Positions 26,367-35,601 of a stretch of DNA of 64,000 nt are shown piece by piece. The notes under the pieces were generated by a model, which saw nothing but the letters and a program-made list of their open reading frames with translations, did not search any database and was not told the DNA's origin. The stretch is from JBFMHP01 sp040752855 (GTDB taxonomy: Bacteria > Pseudomonadota > Gammaproteobacteria > RBG-16-57-12). Every line of letters begins with the position of its first letter. Within the stretch, counting starts at the first letter, position 1. The DNA lies in assembly GCA_040752855.1 (NCBI GenBank), contig JBFMHP010000033.1, positions 30,389-94,388 of the forward strand, in the 5' to 3' direction. Both the position numbers and the translations under genes were made by a program.

Positions 26367-28046
26367 CTAAAATTGATACAACACCTGCCCGCCCATCGCC
26401 GGACGCGCCGTTTCAAACCCCGGCGGGGCATGAAGCGGCCAGCCGGCGAAACCGTCGAAGTATATCCCATGCCAGACTCCACGCGCACCCAACACCACGC
26501 CGGCCAACGTCGTGCCTGACAGCGCTGGCGCCGAAGCGCCGCCGACCCGCCCGATGTCGAGCCCCGCATACGGGGAAACGGCAAACCTGCCCCAGCGTAG
26601 CTCGACCTCGTTGCGCCAGAACGCACCGCGCTCGGCCGCCAAGGTCTCTGCACCATCGAAGCCGCGCACCGTATAGCGGTTGCCGAGGGCGATGAATTCC
26701 GAACCGTACAGCATGGTCTGATTCACCTGGCCGTGCAGGCTGCCAAGATAGCGCGCCTGATAGGCGCCGGCTGTGAACGGCTTCTGGATGCTCACATCCA
26801 AGGTGTGCAGCCGATAGCGGGTGGTGGGTTCGTCGCCGCTCGCCGTCTCCGGCTGGGCATCGAACCAGGGTACGCCGCGGCGATGGGCGAGCGCGGCATC
26901 GAACTGCGCGCCTGCGACATAGGCCCGGTGCAGCAGCGCGAGTTCGGCGGCGGTGACCTCGCGCCGCTGCACCAGGATCTCGGCATCATCGATGAAGCCG
27001 TGGCTGCGCCGTTGGGTCACGCGCGACTGGAGGCTAGCCTTGTGCGCCTGATCGCGGTAGAGCACCCGCTGGATCTTGAATTCGAGGCTGCGCGAGTCAC
27101 CGCTGGAGACGAAGCTCTCGTTGGTGCCCCGCACGCTCTGTTCGTACTCATAGGCGCTGGCCGCCAGTGCGAAGCTCCAGTAGCCCCAGGGCAGCGAATA
27201 GCTCAGGGTCACGCCGTGTTGGGCGGGCGGGGTGGCAAGTGTGGCGCTGAGATCGAGGCTCAAGGCATCGTTCCACCCGAGGGGGTTGTCCACGGCGACT
27301 TGGGCCGCACCCTGCCAGCGTCCGAGCGCCGGAGAACCGGCATCATCCGCCGACAGACTCGCGCGCCAAGGCCGTACGCGCTCCACTTTGATGAGGATAT
27401 CCGTCTCTCCGGGCACCGCGCCCGGCACCAGATCGAGATTCACTTCCTGAAATGCCAAGCGCTTCATCTGCTCCAGCCCCTGCTCGAGATCGCGCAATTC
27501 GAGCAGATCGCCGGGGCGTATCGGGAAGGCCGTGTTCCAGACACCACGCGGCGTGGGTTCGGCAAACCGCACGGCGCGGACCACGCCGGGAATGACCCCG
27601 ATCTTGAGCACACGACTGGAAAGGTCCTGTTCGGGCAGGCCGACCCTTGTGGTGATCAAGCCGCGATCGAGCAGCAGGCCCGTGGCGCGTTTGAGGATGA
27701 GATTGAGGCCCTCGCGGCCGATGCAACGGCCGGCGTATTGGGCAAGATAACGACCCAACCACTTGAATTGCTCCAGACGATCCCCCTGGAGGTGGACTTC
27801 ATCGATTGGAAAACACTCTGCCTCGGCTGGCAGATCGAGGCCCTCGGGGATCGCCGGCGCCGGCTGCAACCGCACGCGTGGCGCCTGCTGCTGTTGCGCA
27901 CGTTCCTCGGCCTCGCGCTGGATGCGCCGCCACAACTCCTCTTCATCGAGCGTGGTTTGCGCCACGCTCGGAAAGGGGGGTAACCCCGCCAGCACGGCAA
28001 GGACCGATATCACTCCAACACGGAAGGCTCGAAGATTCCTTTTCAC
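26367..28046 (-). CDS. TpsB/CdiB-type outer-membrane exporter
   Basis: Two-partner secretion pore, Omp85 superfamily, that moves the TpsA protein across the outer membrane. The 559 residues comprise a signal peptide (about 1-29, ending PSVAQ), a Gln/Arg-rich linker, POTRA domains (about 80-225; ECFPIDEVHLQGDRL, then VLKIGVIPGVVRAVRF) and a beta-barrel ending in a terminal Phe (GGQVLYQF). The conserved barrel-loop motif YTVRGFDG is near residue 455. It starts the tpsB-tpsA-immunity operon, with only 10 bases to tpsA. It appears intact although tpsA has a frameshift. Confidence 0.93.
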   Translation of the reverse strand: MKRNLRAFRVGVISVLAVLAGLPPFPSVAQTTLDEEELWRRIQREAEERAQQQQAPRVRLQPAPAIPEGLDLPAEAECFPIDEVHLQGDRLEQFKWLGRYLAQYAGRCIGREGLNLILKRATGLLLDRGLITTRVGLPEQDLSSRVLKIGVIPGVVRAVRFAEPTPRGVWNTAFPIRPGDLLELRDLEQGLEQMKRLAFQEVNLDLVPGAVPGETDILIKVERVRPWRASLSADDAGSPALGRWQGAAQVAVDNPLGWNDALSLDLSATLATPPAQHGVTLSYSLPWGYWSFALAASAYEYEQSVRGTNESFVSSGDSRSLEFKIQRVLYRDQAHKASLQSRVTQRRSHGFIDDAEILVQRREVTAAELALLHRAYVAGAQFDAALAHRRGVPWFDAQPETASGDEPTTRYRLHTLDVSIQKPFTAGAYQARYLGSLHGQVNQTMLYGSEFIALGNRYTVRGFDGAETLAAERGAFWRNEVELRWGRFAVSPYAGLDIGRVGGASAPALSGTTLAGVVLGARGVWHGIYFDGFAGWPLHAPPGFETARPAMGGQVLYQF

Positions 28047-28488
28047 AATGAGGCTCCATGATCGGTACGCACCAATTTCAGTCCCCTCTACCCGTGGGGA
28101 GAGGGAGTTATTTGCAACAGCCTGCTAAAAAGTGATTTTTAGTACCTTCTCCCACAGGGAGAAGGCGCGTGTAGTGCTCCGTTCTGCCTGGAACTTAAAG
28201 AACCTGAACGAGCCCATCCCTCCTCCCTCAGGGAGAAGGCCAGGATGAGGGGATCAAAAAATTCGAACCTGTATCCATGATTCCCAAACCCAAGCCCTCT
28301 CCCTTAGAAGAGGGAGTTTTTCAGCAGCCTGCTCGGGCTAATCTCGACAGCACTTTACACTGGTGGCCACACTAACTTGCATCCAGCTCCGCTAGAGTTA
28401 GCCATCTATTCAACGAAACCCGGGGGTATCTGATTCAGCCGCCCGCCAGAAATTCGAGGAGATCGTCGAAAAGATGAAAGACGGCTAA
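28047..28488. other. Intergenic repeat region upstream of tpsB
   Basis: No gene seen. 28083-28334 carries several CTCTCCC...GGGAGAGGG-type palindromes: CCCCTCTACCCGTGGGGAG at the start, CCTTCTCCCACAGGGAGAAGG, CCTCCCTCAGGGAGAAGGCC, and CCCTCTCCCTTAGAAGAGGG followed by TTTTTCAGCAGCCTGC. The same family recurs at 47297-47392. A short plus-strand frame ending KFEEIVEKMKDG at about 28450-28488 looks like the tail of a lost gene. Confidence 0.6.
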
Positions 28489-29574
28489 GGGATACAAAAC
28501 CGCTTTTAAACTTATTCCCGTTCGGCTGCGCGCATTTTAGCCACGCCGCCAAAACCGCACGTGATCGCGGCGGTATTGCCGCGGAGGAAGGATACCCTGT
28601 TTCGCGTCAATTACAAACTCCACCGCACCTTCGCGCGCAGTGTCGAGGATTTCCGCCCCCGTTTCGCGATAATTGTTCACGATTTCCGTCTTGGGATGAT
28701 GGAAACGATTGCGGTATCCGCTGGAAAAAAGCACGTATTTGGCGGCCACCGCCTCGATGAAACCGTTGGATGAAGACGAGCCGCTGCCGTGATGCGGGGC
28801 AAACAGGATATCGGCCGACGCCAGTCGACCCTGCTGGAGCAGTCGCGCCTCGACCTTGCGTTCAATGTCTCCGGTGATCAGCACGCTTCCGCCCGACGCC
28901 TCGATCCGCAGCACACACGAGCGGTTGTTGTCTTCGCGCCACTCGCGCGGGTCGTCCGGGTGGATGAACTCAAATCCCACCCCATCCCATTCCCACCGCA
29001 TGCCGGCCCGGCAGTCCGCCGCCCCTGCCGCCTGGTAGCGCGCGATGGCAGGGGTGAACACCGCGGCCTCGGGGAATCGAGCCAGCAGCTCATCGGCCGC
29101 GCCGATGTGGTCGATGTCATCGTGGCTCAGGATCACGCGATCCACCCGCCGTATTCCGGCGTTTTGCAGATACGGGATCACCACCGCGCTGGCCATGTCG
29201 AAATTCTCGCTGGCCTTGGCGCCGGTGTCATACACCAGTGTGTGACGCTCGGTCCGCACGACCACCGCCAGCCCTTGACCGACATCCAGCATACTCAGCC
29301 AGACATCCCCCGCCCCCGGCGCCGGCGGCCGCGTCATCAGCATCGGCAGCATCCACACGATCCCAACCCAGCGCCCCGGCCATCCCGCCGGCGCCAGGCA
29401 CAGCGTCACGCCGACCAGGGCGCAGACCAGCGCCCACGCCGCGGGCGGCGGCTGGACCCACAAGGCAAAATCGAGTCCGGCCAGCCGCTCCAGCACCGGC
29501 CAGGTCCAGCGAAACACCTGATCGATGAGCGCGAACAAGGCATGCGTGTCGATGATCCCGCTCAGCTCCAGCAG
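28489..29574 (-). repeat. Right flanking repeat (3' part of intact comEC and bases after it)
   Basis: Counterpart of the interrupted left copy at 12389-13279. Similarity extends 48 bases past the comEC stop into what would be the comEC-exbB spacer, then ends at about 28489. With the left copy it brackets the island in direct orientation. Confidence 0.75.
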
Positions 29575-30846
29575 CACTGCCAGCAGGATCGCCGGGACCA
29601 TCACACTGCCGATGACGGGCACCGCGATGAGATTGGCCGCGAAGGAATGCAGCGGTGCCTGCTGGAAGAACAGGATCAGCGGCGGGATCATGCCGATGGC
29701 GATCAACCAGTGCAGCCGCCCGAAGCGCCACCAGATCCCGCGCGTCTGCGTGCGCGCACCCATGGTGTAGAAGATGATCGCCACCGCCGCGAACGACAGC
29801 CAGAAACCCGCCGACATCAATGCGAACGGATCGGCGATCAGCACGGCCAACCAGGCGATTCCAAGGATCGCGCCGCCACGCATCCCGCGCCGCAGCAGAA
29901 GCGCCAGCATCGCCACCGTGATCATGATCAGTGAGCGCTGCGTCGGAATGGAGAATCCGGCCAGCGCGGAATAGAAAAGCGCCGCCATCACCGCGGCCAG
30001 CGCCGCCGCCTGCCGCGCCGGCAACCAGAGGCAGAGGCGCGCGCTGCGCCGCCAGGCGAAGGACGTCAGCAAAAACACCAGTCCGGCAACCAGACCGATG
30101 TGCAACCCCGAGATGGACATCAGATGGTTCGTGCCGGTCTTGTTCAGCACATCCCACTGTTCCTGACTGATCTCCCCTCGACCGATGGTCAGCGCGGTGA
30201 TGATGCCCGCAAACTCGCTGTCGCCGAGGCGTGCGGCGATCCGCTCCTTGATCCGCTCGCGCAGACGGTCGATCCACCCCTCGGGCGGGATGTCGCGCAA
30301 GGCTCGGTTGACGCCCGCCTCCCCCTTGGCCTCGCGCACGTAACCCACGGCGCGGATACCCTGCTGGAACAACCAGCGCTCGTAGTCGAAACCGCCGGGG
30401 TTCAAACTGCCGTTGGGGCGCTTGAGGCGCAGCCGCAACTGCCAATGCTCGCCCGGGTGCAGCTCGGGCAACACCTCCTGGGCATACCACTTCAGCGAGG
30501 CCCGCCCCGGCGAGTCGACCAGCTGGCCTTGGAAGCGCAGCTCCCGAATATCGAAGAGAAACTTGATGCCGAAGTCTCGCCGTTCGGGGATGTCCACGAC
30601 CACCCCGGTGGCGATGACATCTTCCCCCTCGTAGGCGGGCGACACCCCGTGCTGCAAGACGAGATCGGCGCGAAACACCGCCCAGAAGAAGCCGCAGCCG
30701 GCCAGCACCGGCAACCGCAACCAGGGAAAGATGAGGGCGAGAGGAACCAAGAGGAGCAGCAGGCCGGCCCCGGCGGGCGCAGGCAGCTCAGGGAGCCATA
30801 GCGTGGAGGCGATGCCTGCGGTGAATGCCACGATCCCTGCCAACAT
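28537..30846 (-). CDS. comEC: ComEC/Rec2-type DNA uptake channel protein
   Basis: Inner-membrane channel for single-stranded DNA uptake in transformation. The 769-residue protein is full length. It has an N-terminal membrane and DUF4131 region (about 1-190), the Competence domain with many helices (about 210-490; TGTNHLMSISGLHIGLVAG) and a C-terminal metallo-beta-lactamase-like domain (about 510-769) with the ligand motif SHDDIDHIG. It is intact, unlike the remnants near exbB. A functional copy implies the cell may take up DNA, which would feed exchange at the neighbouring toxin locus. Confidence 0.95.
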   Translation of the reverse strand: MLAGIVAFTAGIASTLWLPELPAPAGAGLLLLLVPLALIFPWLRLPVLAGCGFFWAVFRADLVLQHGVSPAYEGEDVIATGVVVDIPERRDFGIKFLFDIRELRFQGQLVDSPGRASLKWYAQEVLPELHPGEHWQLRLRLKRPNGSLNPGGFDYERWLFQQGIRAVGYVREAKGEAGVNRALRDIPPEGWIDRLRERIKERIAARLGDSEFAGIITALTIGRGEISQEQWDVLNKTGTNHLMSISGLHIGLVAGLVFLLTSFAWRRSARLCLWLPARQAAALAAVMAALFYSALAGFSIPTQRSLIMITVAMLALLLRRGMRGGAILGIAWLAVLIADPFALMSAGFWLSFAAVAIIFYTMGARTQTRGIWWRFGRLHWLIAIGMIPPLILFFQQAPLHSFAANLIAVPVIGSVMVPAILLAVLLELSGIIDTHALFALIDQVFRWTWPVLERLAGLDFALWVQPPPAAWALVCALVGVTLCLAPAGWPGRWVGIVWMLPMLMTRPPAPGAGDVWLSMLDVGQGLAVVVRTERHTLVYDTGAKASENFDMASAVVIPYLQNAGIRRVDRVILSHDDIDHIGAADELLARFPEAAVFTPAIARYQAAGAADCRAGMRWEWDGVGFEFIHPDDPREWREDNNRSCVLRIEASGGSVLITGDIERKVEARLLQQGRLASADILFAPHHGSGSSSSNGFIEAVAAKYVLFSSGYRNRFHHPKTEIVNNYRETGAEILDTAREGAVEFVIDAKQGILPPRQYRRDHVRFWRRG

Positions 30847-30919
30847 AAGTTTCGTCCGTTGAAAAATGTGTATATGATGCCAGTCTTAGAATTTCTTCGT
30901 AAAGCGGTGAAGCACCGGA

Positions 30920-31435
30920 ATGCCCAAACGACTTCTCAAGCGGCTGCTGCCCCACCACAGCACCATCCGTGAGCACAAACATCTACGCCACCTCGGTGAA
31001 CGCCTTCATGATCCCAACCTCTGGCACTTGAATCGCCGCTCCGTCTCCACGGCCACCGCCGTGGGGCTCTTCGTCTGCTATCTCCCGATCCCGATGCAGA
31101 TGGTGATCGCCGCCTTGCTGGCGGTTTGGCTACGCACCAATCTGGTCATCGCCGTTTCATTGGCCTTTGTCAGCAATCCGTTCACCATGGCGCCGATGTT
31201 CTACGCCGCCTACAAGCTGGGCACCTTCATTTTGCGGCAGCCGGAACAGGAGTTGAATTTCGAATTGAGCCTGGAGTGGCTGACCCACGGCCTCGCCGCT
31301 GTCTGGCAGCCGTTCCTGCTCGGCAGTTTTCTGATGGGCAGCCTGCTGGCGCTGACCGGCTATATCGCCGTCCGGCTGATCTGGCGCGTCTCGGTGATCC
31401 ACAAGTGGCGCACCCGCCACGCAGGCAAGCGCTGA
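30920..31435 (+). CDS. DUF2062 domain-containing membrane protein
   Basis: The 171-residue protein has three or four membrane segments in the DUF2062 family pattern (STATAVGLFVCYLPIPMQM, NLVIAVSLAFVSNPFT). Function unknown. It is divergent from comEC with 73 bases between starts and convergent with lolD; the same neighbourhood is common in Gammaproteobacteria. Confidence 0.9.
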   Translation: MPKRLLKRLLPHHSTIREHKHLRHLGERLHDPNLWHLNRRSVSTATAVGLFVCYLPIPMQMVIAALLAVWLRTNLVIAVSLAFVSNPFTMAPMFYAAYKLGTFILRQPEQELNFELSLEWLTHGLAAVWQPFLLGSFLMGSLLALTGYIAVRLIWRVSVIHKWRTRHAGKR

Positions 31436-31503
31436 CCGCCTGGGTAAACACACCCGCCGCGCGCGGCGCCTCAAAGCAGCCAGGCCTCGAATCCAGAGAT
31501 TCC

Positions 31504-32193
31504 TCAGCAAAAATCTCCGCCGTGCAACACCCCGTCCTCCAACTGCAACACCCGATCCATGCGCCGGGCCAGATCATGATCATGGGTGACGACGACGAAG
31601 CTCGTGCCGAGTGATTTGTTCAGCGCCAGCATCTCGTCGTAGACCGTCTGCGCGGTGCGCGGATCGAGATTGCCGGTCGGCTCGTCGGCCAGCACGCAGA
31701 GGGGCCGGGTCACCAGGGCGCGGGCAATCGCGGTGCGCTGGCGCTCGCCGCCGGAAAGTTCGCCGGGCTTGTGTTCGAGGCGTTTGCCCAGTCCCACCTT
31801 GCCCAGAATCTCCGCGGCCTGCTCCTTGGCCCGCTCGGAAGGCGTTCCGCGGATCAACAGCGGCATGGCAACGTTTTCCAGCGCGGTGAATTCCGGCATC
31901 AAGTGATGCAATTGATAGACGAAGCCGAGATATTCGTTGCGCAACCGGCCGCGCGTGGTCTCGTTGAGAGCGGCGATGTTCAGGCCATTGATGTACACCT
32001 CGCCCGAGCTGGGCCGGTCCAGTCCGCCCAGCAGATGCAGCAAGGTGCTCTTGCCCGAGCCGGAACTGCCCAGGATCGCCACCTGCTCGCCGCGTTGGAT
32101 GCTCAGGTTCACGTCGCTCAACACGCGCACGATCTCGCCGACGTCCGAGAATTCCTTGCCGAGGTGGCGGCACTCCAACACGATATCACTCAT
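31504..32193 (-). CDS. lolD: Lipoprotein-releasing ABC ATPase LolD
   Basis: ATPase of the LolCDE complex that extracts outer-membrane lipoproteins from the inner membrane. The 229 residues contain Walker A GSSGSGKSTLLHLL (about 42-55), the LolD motif GLDRPSSGEVYINGL, signature LSGGERQRTAIARALV and Walker B VLADEPTGNLD. Its start overlaps the lolC/E end by 8 bases. Confidence 0.95.
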   Translation of the reverse strand: MSDIVLECRHLGKEFSDVGEIVRVLSDVNLSIQRGEQVAILGSSGSGKSTLLHLLGGLDRPSSGEVYINGLNIAALNETTRGRLRNEYLGFVYQLHHLMPEFTALENVAMPLLIRGTPSERAKEQAAEILGKVGLGKRLEHKPGELSGGERQRTAIARALVTRPLCVLADEPTGNLDPRTAQTVYDEMLALNKSLGTSFVVVTHDHDLARRMDRVLQLEDGVLHGGDFC

Positions 32194-33433
32194 GGCGCAG
32201 CACCTCGGCGGGTTGGGTCTGGGCCGCGCGCCAAGCCGGGTACAGCGTGGCCACGAGGCTCAGCAGGAAGGAAACACTGGTGATCTTGATGACATCGTCC
32301 CACTGGAGATCGGACGGCAGCTCGGTGATGTAGTACACATCGGCCGCGAGGAATTTCGTGCCGAGCAGCGACTCCAGCGCCGGGACGAGGGACTCCACGT
32401 TGAGGGCAAGCGACACCCCGCCGATCAGCCCCAGCAAGGTTCCCACCACGCCGATCACGCAGCCCTGCACCATGAAGATGCCCATCACCGTGGAAGGCGG
32501 CGCGCCGAGGGTGCGCAGGATGGCGATATCGCTTGCCTTGTCCGTCACCACCATCACCAGGGTGGAGACGATATTGAACGCCGCCACCGCCACGATCAGC
32601 GAGAGGATCAGAAACATCATGGTCTTTTCGATCTGGATGGCGCGGAAGAAATTGGCATGCTGGCGCGTCCAATCGGTCATGTAATAGCTGCCGAGCTGGC
32701 CCTGCACCAGCTCGCGGGCCACCTGCGGGGCGCGGAACATATCGTCGAGTTTCAGGCGCAGGCCGCTGACCCGCTCCGGCATCTGCATCAGCTTGGCGGC
32801 GTCATCGATCTGGATCAAAGCCAAGGCGCTGTCATACTCGTACATGCCCACCTCGAACACCCCGACCACGGTAAACCGCTTCATGCGCGGCACGATGCCG
32901 GCCGGGGTGACATTGGCCTTGGAGATGATCAGGCTCACCTTGTCGCCCAGCATCACCCCGAGGCTGCGCGCCAGGTCGATGCCCAACACGATGCCGAATT
33001 CACCCGGCTTGAGATCATTCAGCCGGCCCAGCACCATCTTGTCGGCGACCTCCGAGACCGTGGGTTCGAGCGCCGTGTCGATGCCGCGCACCGCAGCGCC
33101 CTTGACCTGATTGTTGTACGCCAGCATCCCCTCGCCCTGGATGAACGGGGCGACGGCGACCACTTCCGGGTGCTGCTGGGCGATCTGCGCCAGCGGCTGC
33201 CAGTCCGCCAGGGTATTGTCGAAGCCCGTGATGGTGGCGTGCGAGGTCATCGCCAGGATGCGCTCGCGCAACTCCTTCTCAAACCCGTTCATCACCGAAA
33301 GCACGGTGATCAAGGCCGTCACGCCCAGGGCGATGCCAAGCATCGAGGTCAGGGAGATGAAGGAGATGAAGTGATTGCGCCGCTTGGCGCGCGTGTAACG
33401 GAGACCGACGAATAATGCGAGAGGTCTGATCAT
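32186..33433 (-). CDS. Lipoprotein-releasing permease LolC/LolE family
   Basis: The 415-residue permease has one N-terminal membrane helix (FISFISLTSMLGIALGVTAL), a large periplasmic domain and three C-terminal helices of the FtsX type (VAAFNIVSTLVMVV, GCVIGVVGTLLGLIGG, and the last near residue 385). It is the only LolC/E-type gene here, upstream of lolD. In species with a single copy it forms a homodimer and is called LolF; a second copy elsewhere cannot be excluded, so no symbol is given. Confidence 0.92.
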   Translation of the reverse strand: MIRPLALFVGLRYTRAKRRNHFISFISLTSMLGIALGVTALITVLSVMNGFEKELRERILAMTSHATITGFDNTLADWQPLAQIAQQHPEVVAVAPFIQGEGMLAYNNQVKGAAVRGIDTALEPTVSEVADKMVLGRLNDLKPGEFGIVLGIDLARSLGVMLGDKVSLIISKANVTPAGIVPRMKRFTVVGVFEVGMYEYDSALALIQIDDAAKLMQMPERVSGLRLKLDDMFRAPQVARELVQGQLGSYYMTDWTRQHANFFRAIQIEKTMMFLILSLIVAVAAFNIVSTLVMVVTDKASDIAILRTLGAPPSTVMGIFMVQGCVIGVVGTLLGLIGGVSLALNVESLVPALESLLGTKFLAADVYYITELPSDLQWDDVIKITSVSFLLSLVATLYPAWRAAQTQPAEVLRHE

Positions 33434-33539
33434 GATTCCGATTCGTTGTGGATGTGCGCCGGGTATCGCGGCCAGCCGCGCTACGGCGCGCGCACGCTTG
33501 TCAGGTGCCGTGCATTATGCGTGCATTCACGACGCTGAA

Positions 33540-34931
33540 TCAAGTTGGAGTCAGGGACTTGGGCGCCTCGCCCTCCTTGGCGCGCGGCGCGCCGGCGAGC
33601 AATTTGAGCAGGGCCTGCTGGCTTTGCCCCAGCCGCACCGCCTGGTGCATCTCCTGCGACAGGAAGCCCTCCAGCCGGGGAAACATCTTGATCGCCTCGT
33701 CGATGCGCGGATCGGAGCCCGCCGTGTAGGCGCCGACGCTAATCAGGTCGCGGTTCTGCTGGTAGGTGGAATAGATCTGCTTGAAACGCCGCGCCGCCTG
33801 GAGCTGCTCCGCGCTGACGATCTCGGTCATCACCCGGCTGATCGAGGCCTCGATGTCGATGGCCGGATAGCGCCCCGATTCCGCAATATGGCGCGACAGC
33901 ACGATGTGCCCGTCGAGGATGGCGCGCGCGGCATCCGAGATGGGGTCTTGCTGGTCATCGCCCTCGGTCAGCACGGTATAGAAGGCCGTGATCGAACCCC
34001 CGCCCACATCGCCGGTGCCCGCGCGCTCGACGAGCTGCGGCAGCTTGGCAAACACCGAGGGCGGATAGCCCTTGGTGGCCGGCGGCTCGCCGATCGCCAG
34101 GGCGATCTCGCGCTGGGCCTGGGCGTAACGGGTCAGTGAATCCATCAGCAGCAGCACGTTCTTGCCCTGGTCGCGGAAATACTCGGCGATACTGGTCGCC
34201 AGCGCGGCGCCGTGCAGGCGCATCACCGGCGGGGCGTCGGCCGGCGAGGCCACCACCACAGAACGGCGCATGCCTTCGGGACCGAGGTTGTTTTCGATGA
34301 ACTCCTTCACCTCGCGGCCGCGCTCGCCGATCAGCCCCACGACGATGATGTCGGCGGTGGTAAAGCGCGTCATCATGCCGAGCAGCACGCTCTTACCCAC
34401 GCCGCTGCCGGCGAACAGGCCGATGCGCTGCCCCTGCCCCACCGTCAACATCGCATTGATCGCCTGCACCCCGACATCCAGCGGCTCGCGGATCGGCCGG
34501 CGCGAAAGCGGATTGATGCTGCGGCCGGTAAGCGGCGTGCGCTCGTGCGTCTCGATCGGACCCTTGCCATCGAGCGGGCGGCCGGCGCCGTCCAACACTC
34601 GCCCGAGCAATTGCGGGCCCACCGGCACCTCGTAGACTTGGCCGGTCGGGATCACACGCGCATTGGGCATGATGCCGCGCATGTCGCCGGTCGGCATGAG
34701 AAACAGTTTTTCACCCGAGAACCCCACCACCTCGGCCTCGATCGCAGGACCGGCGCCGCTGCCCGCGATGAGACAACGGCCCCCGATGGCGGACTGGCAG
34801 CCCACGGCCTCCAGGGTGAGACCGACGATGCGCGTCAAGCGGCCCTCCACCTGCAAGGGCAGCCGTTCTGCGACGCGCTGCTGATATTTGTCGAGCTGGT
34901 TGAGCCAGCGTGGGGTGCGCGCATTAGCCAT
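33540..34931 (-). CDS. fliI: FliI, flagellar export ATPase
   Basis: Cytoplasmic ATPase of flagellar protein export, related to F1-beta. The start at ATG 34931 gives 463 residues. Walker A FAGSGVGKSVLL is near residue 175, followed by GLIGERGREVKEFIE, Walker B LLLMDSLTRYAQA and the ATPase signature PAIDIEASISRV. It overlaps fliH by 8 bases. fliJ, normally next, is absent: 106 bases later comes lolC/E. The flagellar cluster is interrupted here. Confidence 0.97.
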   Translation of the reverse strand: MANARTPRWLNQLDKYQQRVAERLPLQVEGRLTRIVGLTLEAVGCQSAIGGRCLIAGSGAGPAIEAEVVGFSGEKLFLMPTGDMRGIMPNARVIPTGQVYEVPVGPQLLGRVLDGAGRPLDGKGPIETHERTPLTGRSINPLSRRPIREPLDVGVQAINAMLTVGQGQRIGLFAGSGVGKSVLLGMMTRFTTADIIVVGLIGERGREVKEFIENNLGPEGMRRSVVVASPADAPPVMRLHGAALATSIAEYFRDQGKNVLLLMDSLTRYAQAQREIALAIGEPPATKGYPPSVFAKLPQLVERAGTGDVGGGSITAFYTVLTEGDDQQDPISDAARAILDGHIVLSRHIAESGRYPAIDIEASISRVMTEIVSAEQLQAARRFKQIYSTYQQNRDLISVGAYTAGSDPRIDEAIKMFPRLEGFLSQEMHQAVRLGQSQQALLKLLAGAPRAKEGEAPKSLTPT

Positions 34932-35601
34932 GGGCGTCCTCGCCGCGCTCATCGCCGAAAAAGCGGCTGGCGATCGCCGCCAGGCGGGCTTCCACCGTGG
35001 CGTCGATCTGGGAATTTTCCGTCGCAATCCTGCACCCGCCGCGCGTCATCGCGGGATCTTCCAGGATTTCCCACGGACTGCGCGCGTGCTGGATGGAAAG
35101 CGCCTCGCGCACCAATTGTGCGTCCTCCGGGTGCAGTTGCAAGCGCACGTTGCGCGCGCCGATCGGCAAGGCGCCGACACCCTCGCGCACCACGGCGACG
35201 ATCTGCCCGGGATCGGTTTTGAGTTCGCGGCGGATCAGATGGCGCGCGATGCTCATCACCATCTGCACCAGGCTGTCGACCATCGCTTGATCGAGATCCT
35301 CGAGCGGCCGCTCGATCTCCGCCAGGATCTTGTGCAGTTGCGCGCCCAGGCGCTCCATCTCCTGGCGTCCGGCCTGCAATCCTTCCTGACGCCCCTGTGC
35401 GAAGGCCTCGCTGTAGGCCTGCTCCTGCAAGGCCTGCAACTGCTCCGCCGTCATCATCCCGGCATCGGCTTCCGTGGCATCCATACTGCCGGGATTGGCG
35501 TGTCGCGCACCACCCACATAGTCCAAGCCCACGGTTTTGAGATCCTGGATCTCACGGCGCGGCAGCACCTTGCCCAAATATTTTTCGTGCCCCTTAGACA
35601 T
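34924..35601 (-). CDS. fliH: FliH, export ATPase regulator
   Basis: Stator-like partner of FliI that docks it to FliN. Started at ATG 35601 (MSKGHEKYLGKVLPRREIQD), giving 225 residues and an 8-base overlap with fliG. The middle is Gln/Glu/Ala-rich helix (LQALQEQAYSEAFAQGRQEG), and the C-terminus resembles the V/F-ATPase E/delta subunits (LVQMVMSIARHLIRREL). Weak conservation is normal for the family; gene order supports the call. Confidence 0.92.
   Translation of the reverse strand: MSKGHEKYLGKVLPRREIQDLKTVGLDYVGGARHANPGSMDATEADAGMMTAEQLQALQEQAYSEAFAQGRQEGLQAGRQEMERLGAQLHKILAEIERPLEDLDQAMVDSLVQMVMSIARHLIRRELKTDPGQIVAVVREGVGALPIGARNVRLQLHPEDAQLVREALSIQHARSPWEILEDPAMTRGGCRIATENSQIDATVEARLAAIASRFFGDERGEDAHG

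Noticed and set aside
28083..28334. Possible CRISPR array
   Set aside because: Repeats are palindromes of variable length and spacing, with no constant repeat-spacer pattern and no cas genes.
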